A stretch of DNA of 64,000 nt from Rhodothermales bacterium (GTDB lineage Bacteria; Bacteroidota; Rhodothermia; Rhodothermales; Bin80), in NCBI GenBank assembly GCA_958296045.1, contig CATQHT010000003.1, positions 1,685,246-1,749,245 on the forward strand, given 5' to 3'. Under the pieces are notes generated by a model. The model worked only from the letters and a program-made list of their open reading frames with translations, did not search any database and was not told where the DNA came from. The translations under genes were made by a program, and so were the position numbers. Positions 29,878 to 37,773 of this stretch are shown piece after piece. Positions within the stretch are counted from its first letter, which is position 1. Each line of letters begins with the position of its first letter.

Positions 29878-30948
29878 ATGACGCTGGGGCTCCGTTTGCG
29901 ACCGGTTGATACCCTGTTTTTTCGGGATGCGCGGCCTTTTGGGCCGGCGGGTCACGCGCGATCAGGGTTGCCTACGCCACAGACGCTAGCGGGCGCCATA
30001 AGGACATGGCTATTGGAGCGCTGCGGCGTGGATTGGGATAAATTTGCGGCGGGCGTTCGGGACCACGGGTCGGTGACCGCGTGCTTGGGCTCGATGGGAG
30101 CTGAATATGTGGCGGTGGGCGATGTGGCGATTGCTGGGCCGTGGCTTATGAAGTATGGGGAGGTGCTGGTGCCGGTGCCAGCCAACCTTAGGCGACCTAA
30201 GGGCGGCACGAGCGGCCCGCTGCGGCGCCTGGACCCGCTTCGCAAGCCACCCGCAGGATGGATTCCACGGGAAGAAGGGATGCTTCCTCTCTGGCACCGT
30301 GGGCGCGAACGGCTGGCTGCGATAGGCTCGGATGAGTTTCTAAGGCCGGATGGGCTAAGGGCCTACCTGGAGGGTGGTGTTCCAGGCGTCGATAAGCTGG
30401 TGGAGGCGAAGGACTTGTACGGGGCCGATTCCCGTGTGGGGATAGGGGTAAACACCGCTACGGGAACGGCGGCAATGGGATTGATATATTCTGTGGACCT
30501 GTTGGCGCTCAAGCCTGGCGTTGAGTTCTATGCCGAGGTGTCGGGTCATAAAAGTGCGCTGGTACCTTTGACCGAGGAGCGTCCGATGTTACGATGGGGT
30601 GGCGAGGGGCGGAGCGTTGCGGTTCATGCCGCACAGGCATCGCATAGGTGGCCAGATGTTGCATCGAAGGTGGGGCGCGGGCGAATCATACTTCTTACGA
30701 CGCCTGCGGCCCTTGGCGGATGGAAGCCAGAGGGTATGACGCTGGTGAGCGCGGCCGTGAGGGGCTCGCAGGCCGTGTCGGGATGGGACTTGGCGCGGGG
30801 TGGTCCGAAGCCGACCCGTTTTATGGTACCGGCGGGGACGGTATTGTTTTTGCCTGAGGGTTCGCGCGCGCCGAGCGCTTTGGGTCGTCTGGAAGACCGG
30901 AAGGCTGGTTGGGGCAAATTCGTAGAAGGAAGCTGGAGCTATGTCTGA
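29878..30948 (+). CDS. cmr3: Cmr3 (Cas5-group RAMP) of the Cmr complex
   Basis: Cmr3 binds the 5' tag of the crRNA beside Cas10. The 356-residue sequence starts MTLGLRLRPVDTLFFRDARP and has the family's early PFG element, GLPTPQTLAGAIRTWLLE, and a C-terminal glycine-rich part. The ATG at 29878 lies 7 bp after the cas10 stop; the frame stays open far upstream but overlaps cas10 there. Its end overlaps the start of cmr4 by 8 bp. Confidence 0.92.
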   Translation: MTLGLRLRPVDTLFFRDARPFGPAGHARSGLPTPQTLAGAIRTWLLERCGVDWDKFAAGVRDHGSVTACLGSMGAEYVAVGDVAIAGPWLMKYGEVLVPVPANLRRPKGGTSGPLRRLDPLRKPPAGWIPREEGMLPLWHRGRERLAAIGSDEFLRPDGLRAYLEGGVPGVDKLVEAKDLYGADSRVGIGVNTATGTAAMGLIYSVDLLALKPGVEFYAEVSGHKSALVPLTEERPMLRWGGEGRSVAVHAAQASHRWPDVASKVGRGRIILLTTPAALGGWKPEGMTLVSAAVRGSQAVSGWDLARGGPKPTRFMVPAGTVLFLPEGSRAPSALGRLEDRKAGWGKFVEGSWSYV

Positions 30949-31831
30949 TAGAACGCTACTATATATTCACGCCCTGACGGGTCTTCATGCTGGGGGCGGG
31001 ACGGCGCTTGGCGTGATCGACCTTCCGGTGCAGCGCGAACGGCACACGGACTGGCCGTTGATTCCAGGTTCATCGCTCAAGGGGGTGTTGCGTGCCGCCT
31101 GCAACAGGATGGAAGGCGGAGCGCCGGACGCGTCCAAGGAGGTGCTGGCCGCGTTCGGGCCGCCCACGGGATCTGCTTCTGACCATGCGGGAGCCGTGAC
31201 GTTTACGGATGCGCGCATCTTGGCATTTCCAGTGCGGTCGCTGCGGGGCGTGTTTGCGTGGGTCACTTGTCCCTCGGTGCTGGATCGTCTTTCTCGCGAC
31301 CTCGATATTGTAGGAAGGGGTACGTTGCTAGACATTCCGCGACCGGCCGCGCACCACGCTGTTTGTCCAGCAGATAGTCCGGTAGTGACGCGCAGTCAGA
31401 GGATGGTTCTGGAGGAATTCGAGTTCACCTGCGAAACGGGCGGCTCGGTAGCAGTGGAATGGGTGGCGACCAACGTGGTCGGCGACAAGGGTACGAGTGA
31501 GCGCCTCAAGAAGCATCTGGTAGTGCTGCATGATGATGATTTCACGCACTTTGTGAAGAACGCCACGGAGGTGGTGGCACGTATCGGGCTGGATTATGCT
31601 ACCAAGACGGTTCGGAGTGGTGCCTTGTTTTATGAGGAGTTTGTGCCAGCGGAGACGCTGTTTTATTCACTTGTTCTGTGCCGTGACAGTTATTACAAGG
31701 AGCATTCGGCTACAGGTGAAGACTTATTGACGTGGCTGGCGTTCAGGGAGATTCAGTACTTGCAGATTGGTGGTGGTCAGACTGGCGGCAAGGGCATCTG
31801 TAGCATACGATTTGCACCCGACACCCTATAG
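30941..31831 (+). CDS. cmr4: Cmr4 (Cas7-group backbone subunit)
   Basis: This 296-residue RAMP protein forms the helical backbone of the Cmr complex and provides its target-RNA cleavage sites. It begins MSDRTLLYIHALTGLHAGGG, with the Cmr4 pattern of an early glycine-rich strand. LIPGSSLKGVLRAACNR is a typical RAMP G-rich segment, and QIGGGQTGGKGICSI is the C-terminal glycine-rich loop. I did not assign the catalytic Asp with certainty. The overlap with cmr3 indicates translational coupling. Confidence 0.93.
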   Translation: MSDRTLLYIHALTGLHAGGGTALGVIDLPVQRERHTDWPLIPGSSLKGVLRAACNRMEGGAPDASKEVLAAFGPPTGSASDHAGAVTFTDARILAFPVRSLRGVFAWVTCPSVLDRLSRDLDIVGRGTLLDIPRPAAHHAVCPADSPVVTRSQRMVLEEFEFTCETGGSVAVEWVATNVVGDKGTSERLKKHLVVLHDDDFTHFVKNATEVVARIGLDYATKTVRSGALFYEEFVPAETLFYSLVLCRDSYYKEHSATGEDLLTWLAFREIQYLQIGGGQTGGKGICSIRFAPDTL

Positions 31832-31842
31832 GTAGCGCGACA

Positions 31843-32265
31843 ATGAGTGATCACATCACACTGGATCAGCTGCGTGCACGGCACTCGTGGGAGGTTATCG
31901 AGAGGGTGCGGAGGGCAAAAAAGGATAGCGTCGCAGCGGACTTCGCACGCCAGGCAAAACGGCTCCCGATACGCATCCGGACTGCAGGTCTGGGGCAGGC
32001 GCTGGCGTTCCTTTACGGCAAGTCGGACAGCTCGGGCAAAGATGGTAAAGGCCAGCTGCTATGCTCTTTGGCAGACTGGCTCCTGCAGCAGCGCAGTCTT
32101 GCGCCGTGGCGCAAGGGTTCCATTTGTCGCAACGCGGTGATCCACGCGGTGATGGATGGTAACGCCGACCTTTTGCGTCGATGCACAGAGGAGTCGCTAC
32201 TCTATTTGCAGTGGTTGACGCGATTTGCCGAGGCAGAGCTTGGAGGCGGAGACATTGATGAGTAA
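31843..32265 (+). CDS. cmr5: Cmr5 (Cas11 small subunit)
   Basis: The 140-residue mainly helical protein matches the Cmr5 small subunit, which forms the second filament along the complex and touches target RNA. LGQALAFLYGKSD followed by LADWLLQQRS is the family pattern. It lies 11 bp after cmr4, and its stop overlaps the ATG of the next gene by 8 bp. Confidence 0.9.
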   Translation: MSDHITLDQLRARHSWEVIERVRRAKKDSVAADFARQAKRLPIRIRTAGLGQALAFLYGKSDSSGKDGKGQLLCSLADWLLQQRSLAPWRKGSICRNAVIHAVMDGNADLLRRCTEESLLYLQWLTRFAEAELGGGDIDE

Positions 32266-34582
32266 GCAGCCGAACGTCCAGGAACTGCAGGGACCATTCC
32301 TACCCAGATCCACGGTTCGACTGGTGGATCCGAAGGAGGGTCCTTTCTCGATCGCTGCTCGCAACCCGGGGTTACAGCTGGACAAGTTCAGCGAGTTGCA
32401 ACTGGATCGCAGAGGCATGATGGAAGAGCAGAAGGCTGCTCTTAACAAGGTCTGCGACGTTCGCGGCAATAACCGGTTGCTGGCTGACCTTAACAGGCGG
32501 CGCTCGGCAATGCTGGACCAGGTGGCCGCCCATAGGCTGACGATGTATACGGCGGGGCCGCTCACGCTGCATTTATCACGCGCGGGTATTTGGGAGAATG
32601 CGGGGATATGCCTACATCCAGTGTATGGTTTCGTGTACTTGCCAGGTAGCGGTCTTAAGGGGTTGGCACGCAGTTGGGCAGAAACTGTGTGGGCACCTGC
32701 CCAGGACGATGCAGAGCAGGCTTGGCGCACGATAGAGGAGATCTTCGGCATCAGTACCCAATCGGAGGCGCACAAGTTTTCCGGTCGGCGGGGTAAAAGG
32801 CTTGGCTGGCGCCCGGATTCAATTCCGTCTCAGGAGGGCTCAAGTGTCGGCCGGATTGTGTTTCACGAGGCGTGGCCACAGCGGTGGCCGCAGCTCACGG
32901 TGGATGTAGCCAACAACCACCATATGAAGTATTACGGGGGCGACGGTGCGCCCGGTGACTGGGAGAACCCCAACCTAGTGTATTTCTTGGCGGTGCCGGT
33001 GCAAACTAGGTTTGAGTTCTTTGTTTCGGATCGTCTGTGGCGCGACGGTGTTGATGGAGTGCTGAAGCTGGCAGCCGGATGGCTCCGCGACGCGTTGATG
33101 GCTTTGGGCGCAGGCGCGAAGACCTCCGCTGGCTATGGCCGGTTTGTGGTGGAGGAACGCGGTACGATGCAGGTTGCCGATTTGGTCGATAGCCGCGAGT
33201 TTGAGCTTGAGTTGGTGACGCCCGCCTTTCTGGCGGGTGCCGATCAGGCCAAGGGGGACTGCACGTTGCGCGGCGCGACGCTACGGGGGCTGCTTCGCTG
33301 GTGGTGGCGCACTATGTATGCTGGTAAGGTGGATGAGGATACGCTTCGCGTGCTGGAGGCAGCGGTCTGGGGCAGTGCGCAGGAGGGGAGTCCGTTGGGT
33401 GTGGCTGCGCGGCGCTTGGCTGGAGGAATGCCAGCGAAATTCAGCAAGGCTCCGCACCACCTTCGTGCAGCAGGGATTGTAAAAGGCAAAGGTAAGCGAA
33501 GTACCGCCACGCTTGGCCTGTTCTATGCGTCGTATGGAATGGCGGAAAGGACTGGGGTGCGATGGTACAGTCCCGAGGGGTCGAGGTGGCAGGTGATGCT
33601 GACCGCACGCGAGGGCTGGCTGGAAAGGTCTGAGGAAGAGGCCATCACCTTGGGCAGGAGCGCCCTTATGGACCAGGCGACCGCTGCGCTTTGGCTGCTG
33701 ACGAGATATGGCGGTGCGGGATCAAAGGGCCGCAATGGGTTCGGGTCATTTAAGGACATTGCCGTGGAGGGCGTGGAGTCCATTGAGGACTGCCACAAGC
33801 GGGCGTCGGAGTTTCTGGAGCTATGCCGAAAGCGGGTTAACTCTGAGGGGAAGGGTGAGTCACCGGCTCTGGAGCACGCCCTGATCCTGCCAGAAGTCTC
33901 TACTGCGTGGGGCTTGCCCTGGCATGCATGTCACCAAGTGGGCACCGTTATGCAGTCTGCTACGCGTGCATTGGCAAAGGAGAAGCGGAAAGGGTTGGGG
34001 CTACCTCGAAGAGGAGCGGGCAGGATCGGTAGCGGTCTAGACCGTCATGCTTCGCCGGTACATTGGAGTGTTACGCAGCAAAAGGACGGCGCGTTAGCTG
34101 TTCGGATGATTGCGTTTCCGTCATCGAAGCTGCCCAATTTCTCTACCAGCAGGCAGATTCTTGTGGAGTTTCAGCGTGCTGCGCAGACGGCACTGGATCG
34201 CTATCGCAACCGACGGCCCGCACGTGGTGCTCGCAAGCTGGCTGCCAGTCGCCAGCGGTCAAACCCGGGCGCGCTGCATCCAGAGACGAAGATACCCAAG
34301 CCTGGGGAGCGCGTCGAGGTCGAGCTCCTGAGGGAGAAGACCAGGAAAGGTAGGTGGAAGGTGAAGGACTTGGCGAGCGGTCTTATTGGTCCTGTGCAGG
34401 ATGATGCCCAAGAGGTGGTCACCGCAGGCCAGATTCACAGCTTGTTTGTTCATTCTGTGAACGAGGAGAAGCAGGAGATTCAGTTCCGCTGGAAGAGTCA
34501 GTCCAAAAAGAAGCGTGGTCCAACACGCAAGCCGTCCCGCCGGCGTGGCCGGGGACGCGGGAAGAGAGGGAGGCAGTGGTGA
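32258..34582 (+). CDS. cmr6-cmr1: Fused Cmr6-Cmr1 RAMP protein with RNA-binding-like basic tail
   Basis: One 774-residue chain carries two Cmr subunits that are normally separate. Residues about 80-300 match Cmr6: VYLPGSGLKGLARSWAE, VGRIVFHEAWP, VDVANNHHMKYYGG and GAKTSAGYGRF. Residues about 314-650 match Cmr1: LELVTPAFLAGADQA, the RGLLRWWWRTMY signature, SKGRNGFGSF and LGLPRRGAGR. The last 110 residues resemble a small OB/S1-like fold (PKPGERVEVELL) and end in a strongly basic Lys/Arg/Gly tail (RKPSRRRGRGRGKRGRQW). No separate cmr1 or cmr6 exists in the operon, so the fusion would supply the 3'-end cap of the complex. ATG 32258 overlaps the cmr5 stop. Confidence 0.9.
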   Translation: MSKQPNVQELQGPFLPRSTVRLVDPKEGPFSIAARNPGLQLDKFSELQLDRRGMMEEQKAALNKVCDVRGNNRLLADLNRRRSAMLDQVAAHRLTMYTAGPLTLHLSRAGIWENAGICLHPVYGFVYLPGSGLKGLARSWAETVWAPAQDDAEQAWRTIEEIFGISTQSEAHKFSGRRGKRLGWRPDSIPSQEGSSVGRIVFHEAWPQRWPQLTVDVANNHHMKYYGGDGAPGDWENPNLVYFLAVPVQTRFEFFVSDRLWRDGVDGVLKLAAGWLRDALMALGAGAKTSAGYGRFVVEERGTMQVADLVDSREFELELVTPAFLAGADQAKGDCTLRGATLRGLLRWWWRTMYAGKVDEDTLRVLEAAVWGSAQEGSPLGVAARRLAGGMPAKFSKAPHHLRAAGIVKGKGKRSTATLGLFYASYGMAERTGVRWYSPEGSRWQVMLTAREGWLERSEEEAITLGRSALMDQATAALWLLTRYGGAGSKGRNGFGSFKDIAVEGVESIEDCHKRASEFLELCRKRVNSEGKGESPALEHALILPEVSTAWGLPWHACHQVGTVMQSATRALAKEKRKGLGLPRRGAGRIGSGLDRHASPVHWSVTQQKDGALAVRMIAFPSSKLPNFSTSRQILVEFQRAAQTALDRYRNRRPARGARKLAASRQRSNPGALHPETKIPKPGERVEVELLREKTRKGRWKVKDLASGLIGPVQDDAQEVVTAGQIHSLFVHSVNEEKQEIQFRWKSQSKKKRGPTRKPSRRRGRGRGKRGRQW

Positions 34583-35889
34583 TAGGAGAAGAGTTAAGGG
34601 CCCCGGTGTTGGTGCTTACCGTTGGTACGGGAAGAGCCGAGAAACTGGAGGATACGCTGTTTACCCCGCTCAAAAAGAGTGTCGAAAAGGGAAGGTGGGG
34701 CCACGTTGTGTTGTTACCTTCGCAGGAGACCAGTGGCTTTGCCAACGAGTTCAGGACTCGCATGGCCTCGCAATCCATGAGTGTCCAGCCCATTCCGAAG
34801 AGGGGTGGCGAGAATGATGCCGATGTGTGTTTCGCCCACTTTGATAGAGTGGTGGCTGGGGTGTTGGAAAGCGGATGTAGCGCCGAGGACATCACGCTCG
34901 ACTTCACTCGTGGTACCAAGGCTATGAGCGCTGCGCTGGTGCTCGCTGGGGTTGGCAGGGGTATTCCCAAGCTGCGTTACATCGATGGCGCGCGCGGTCA
35001 GGCGGGATCGGTAGTACCTGGGACCGAGCAGATTCGCGAGGTACGGACGGAGGTTGCCAGTGCGCGCCGCGACCTAGAGCTGGCGAAGCGACTTATGCGA
35101 CGTGGGAATTTTGAGGCTGTGAGCACGCTGCTGCATGGAGATGTCGCCCATGATTCCACGTTACCTGCAAGGCTAAAGGAGGAATGGGCGGCGTTAAGGG
35201 AAGTAGCCGAGATTTACGGTTGCTGGGATCGATTTGACTACGATCGTGCCGATTCTGGTTTCTCGCAGCGGGTGCATAGCACAAGGGTTCCAAAGCCGTT
35301 CGAGCCAACTCACGCCATGGAGCGTTGGGTTCGCACATTAACAGCGAAAGGGAATCGTGGCGACTATGACCAGACTGCTGCGCACCTGCGGCGGCTTGCC
35401 TGTGACTTGTTGGCGAGCGCGGAGCGGCGGGTTCGTGACGGGCATTTGGAGGATGCACAGTTACGGTGCTACCGTGTGCTTGAGCTGGTAGGGCAATTCA
35501 GGCTGTTCGATCGCGGGTTAGACAGCGCGGCTCTGCCAAGAGAGGACGGGCGTGTAGCCGATTTTCAAAATTACTTAAGTAAGAAGCGCAGTCAATCGCT
35601 GCAATTCAGGATTAGCGGTACCGCGAGTGCGGGACGGATGCAGGTAGCTCGACTGCTGAAGCAGTTGGGAGACTCCTTCGGCTCAAGTTTATTGTCACTG
35701 GGGGAGCGGTATGCCAAGGGGCGAAATCACGGGATCCTGATTCATGGCTTCGAGGCACATGCTGCACCCAAGGGCGAGGCACCGTTGCGCAAACAGATCA
35801 GGAAACTGGAAGATCTTCTCATCGAGGACGACGATAAGGCCAAGGAGCGAATTCAGGTAGCTCGGTCGCTGGACTTTTCTAAGGTGTAG
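34576..35889 (+). CDS. CARF-HEPN effector, Cas02710/Csm6-Csx1 group
   Basis: This 437-residue CRISPR ancillary protein is probably a ribonuclease activated by the cyclic oligoadenylate made by Cas10. The N-terminal CARF domain shows VLTVGTGRAEKLEDTL and the ligand-binding motif DFTRGTKAMSAALVLAG. The C-terminal helical domain contains an R-x6-H element (RNHGILIH, about residues 383-390), fitting the HEPN nuclease active site. The family resemblance is to the Cas02710 (TIGR02710) proteins. The start is one of two adjacent GTG codons (34576, 34579) overlapping the end of cmr6-cmr1, so it is made together with the complex. Confidence 0.85.
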   Translation: MVIGEELRAPVLVLTVGTGRAEKLEDTLFTPLKKSVEKGRWGHVVLLPSQETSGFANEFRTRMASQSMSVQPIPKRGGENDADVCFAHFDRVVAGVLESGCSAEDITLDFTRGTKAMSAALVLAGVGRGIPKLRYIDGARGQAGSVVPGTEQIREVRTEVASARRDLELAKRLMRRGNFEAVSTLLHGDVAHDSTLPARLKEEWAALREVAEIYGCWDRFDYDRADSGFSQRVHSTRVPKPFEPTHAMERWVRTLTAKGNRGDYDQTAAHLRRLACDLLASAERRVRDGHLEDAQLRCYRVLELVGQFRLFDRGLDSAALPREDGRVADFQNYLSKKRSQSLQFRISGTASAGRMQVARLLKQLGDSFGSSLLSLGERYAKGRNHGILIHGFEAHAAPKGEAPLRKQIRKLEDLLIEDDDKAKERIQVARSLDFSKV

Positions 35890-35893
35890 GAGC

Positions 35894-36925
35894 ATGCCCA
35901 CCTTATACGTTACTGAACCTGGTGCTGTCGTGCGCCGCTCTGCGGGATCCATCGTTGTTACAGTCACGAGGGATCCAGATGGGCGTGGACCCTTGCCGCA
36001 GAAGACGCGGGAGATCATTGAGATAGAGCCACACCGGCTCGAGATGGTGGCGATGATTGGTGGCGCACACATCACCAGTGCTGCGACACGGATGTGCTTG
36101 CGGGAGGGTATTGGAGTCGCATGGTTTCGCCGTAATGGGCGGTTCCTTGGCCGTCTGGTGCCAGAGTTATCTCGCACGGCTGATCTTCGGGTCAGGCAGT
36201 TTCACATGATTTTTGACGAGGTACGTTCACTGGAGTTGGCGAGGATCTTTATTGCTGCCAAGCTGCGCAGCGCGATTGCTATGCTCAGCGCTGCGCGTTC
36301 GAACCGTACGGGCAGGCCAGAGTTTGGCCAATCGATACGTGATCTTCGCGCCATGCTTAAGGCTGTGGAGGCAGCGGCAGACAAGGATACCCTTCGCGGC
36401 TTTGAGGGTCATGCGGCCAGTTCGTATTTTGCAGCGCTAGCGGCGGCATTTGACGGGGGCATCCCATTTTCTGGCCGTGCTCGCAGGCCACCACCGGATC
36501 CTGCAAACGCGTTGTTATCTTTCGGATATGTCATAATGGTCAATGCTCTTGCCAGCCTTCTTGAGGCACGCGGCTTTGACCCGTACGTTGGATTTCTGCA
36601 CACGGTGCGTTCTGGCCGTCCCAGTCTGGCGCTCGACCTTACTGAGGAGTTACGGCATCCGGTGGTGGATCGTTTTGTGCTAAGGGTTTGCAACCGGCGT
36701 GAGCTGACACCGATTGACTTCAGGGTCGATCCAGACAGGGGTGGAGTTCGTTTGACACGCGATGGACTGCGCACTTTCTTTCGCTTGTGGGAAGCGTTTA
36801 TGGACCGGCCATTGCCTGGGCTTCGCGAGCGCATATCTCCAGAGGAGCTTATGCGGCGCCAGGCCGACAGGTTGGCGCGGCATGTACGTGGTCGCAAGCA
36901 GTACGTCCCGATCTTTGCTTCATAG
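35894..36925 (+). CDS. cas1: Cas1 integrase
   Basis: Cas1 with Cas2 inserts new spacers at the leader end of the array. The 343-residue sequence has the metal-binding residues in FEGHAASSYF (Glu171), GFLHTVRSGRP (His236) and LALDLTEELRHPVVD (Asp248/Glu251). The N-terminal beta domain begins MPTLYVTEPGAVVRRS. It is a stand-alone Cas1 without a reverse-transcriptase or Cas6 fusion. It begins 4 bp after the CARF-HEPN gene. Confidence 0.95.
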   Translation: MPTLYVTEPGAVVRRSAGSIVVTVTRDPDGRGPLPQKTREIIEIEPHRLEMVAMIGGAHITSAATRMCLREGIGVAWFRRNGRFLGRLVPELSRTADLRVRQFHMIFDEVRSLELARIFIAAKLRSAIAMLSAARSNRTGRPEFGQSIRDLRAMLKAVEAAADKDTLRGFEGHAASSYFAALAAAFDGGIPFSGRARRPPPDPANALLSFGYVIMVNALASLLEARGFDPYVGFLHTVRSGRPSLALDLTEELRHPVVDRFVLRVCNRRELTPIDFRVDPDRGGVRLTRDGLRTFFRLWEAFMDRPLPGLRERISPEELMRRQADRLARHVRGRKQYVPIFAS

Positions 36926-36939
36926 GCCAGAGGGAGGGT

Positions 36940-37227
36940 ATGCCCCGTTACGTTTTCTGTTACGACATAGCGAACAACCGACGAAGAAGGAAGGTCGCCG
37001 AGTGTTTGGAGTCATTTGGTGATCGCGTGCAGGAGAGCGTATTTGAAGTGAAGATTGATCGGCACCGCTTTGAGCGGTGTCTGGCTCGTGTCCGTGCGCT
37101 CATTGAGCTGGCGGATGATCAGGTGGCCGTATACACGTTATGTGCCAGATGTTCAGATCGTCGCCAGCATTTTGGTGCGAGTGCGACTGCGGGCAGTATT
37201 GGCGAGGAGCAGGTCTTTATCGCTTAA
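36940..37227 (+). CDS. cas2: Cas2
   Basis: The 95-residue product begins MPRYVFCYDIANNRRRRKV, with Asp9 in the ferredoxin-like first strand, and is the structural partner of Cas1 in spacer integration. ATG 36940, 14 bp after cas1, is clearly the start; the open frame upstream overlaps cas1. It is the last cas gene before the leader. Confidence 0.95.
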   Translation: MPRYVFCYDIANNRRRRKVAECLESFGDRVQESVFEVKIDRHRFERCLARVRALIELADDQVAVYTLCARCSDRRQHFGASATAGSIGEEQVFIA

Positions 37228-37233
37228 GCGGTC

Positions 37234-37278
37234 ATTCGTAACCTCCAACGGTCCCGGACATGCAGGGGGGTTACGAAT
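37234..37278. repeat. Leader palindrome 1 (45 bp)
   Basis: The site begins ATTCGTAACC and ends GGTTACGAAT, a perfect 10-bp inverted repeat separated by 25 bases. The same arms recur in a second 45-bp site 323 bp downstream. It could form a hairpin in RNA or bind a dimeric protein. Confidence 0.8.
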
Positions 37279-37553
37279 CCGAGCCGTAGCAATCGGGCCT
37301 GCAGTCGCCGGTTTGTTCTTTGACTTGCTGATTGTCTGCCAATGCGACCGCCTCGTTTGCGCATTGGGTATCGCCTTAACTGGTCTCACGCATTCGGGTG
37401 TTTCCGGGAGCGGTTGTTTTGTGGTCGGTGGTCCTGAATCGGGTGGTCAAGGGGCTGCGGATTGTCGGTCGGATGGTCCGAAAAGAGTCAGGAGGTGCCG
37501 TTTGTTGCCCGGGAGGTAGAGCCCTTCTCGTTTCACGCGCGCATAGTGCAAGA

Positions 37554-37604
37554 GAAATTCGTAACCTCGGCCCTTTTTGGGACTACCATAGGGTTACGAA
37601 TTTC
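37554..37604. repeat. Leader palindrome 2 (45 bp core, 13-bp arms)
   Basis: The arms GAAATTCGTAACC and GGTTACGAATTTC are perfect inverted repeats of 13 bp. The core from ATTCGTAACC to GGTTACGAAT (37557-37601) is exactly 45 bp, like the first site. Inside, CCC-TTTTT-GGG could add a second small stem. Confidence 0.8.
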
Positions 37605-37773
37605 ACGTACGCCAAGCTGACGCCATATCTGACGGGAGGTAAGTGCCCAATTTCCTTGCACCTTGTTAGTTTTGAGATGGGAAAAGGCTTATATTGGCGA
37701 TCATGGTGCTTGCTACCGGCCCTTTGAGCCTTCATAACGGCGTTGCGATTGCTTTCGAGGCTCACAAGGCGCC

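Larger units (their letters stand above)
37228..37773 (+). promoter_or_regulatory. CRISPR leader with putative pre-crRNA promoter
   Basis: These 546 bases between cas2 and the first repeat carry no gene. Their position and the orientation of the array mark them as the leader. A possible Bacteroidota-type promoter lies at about 37664-37697 (TTG elements, then TATATTGG), roughly 80 bp before the first repeat. Two 45-bp palindromic sites are embedded in the region and listed separately. Confidence 0.6.
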
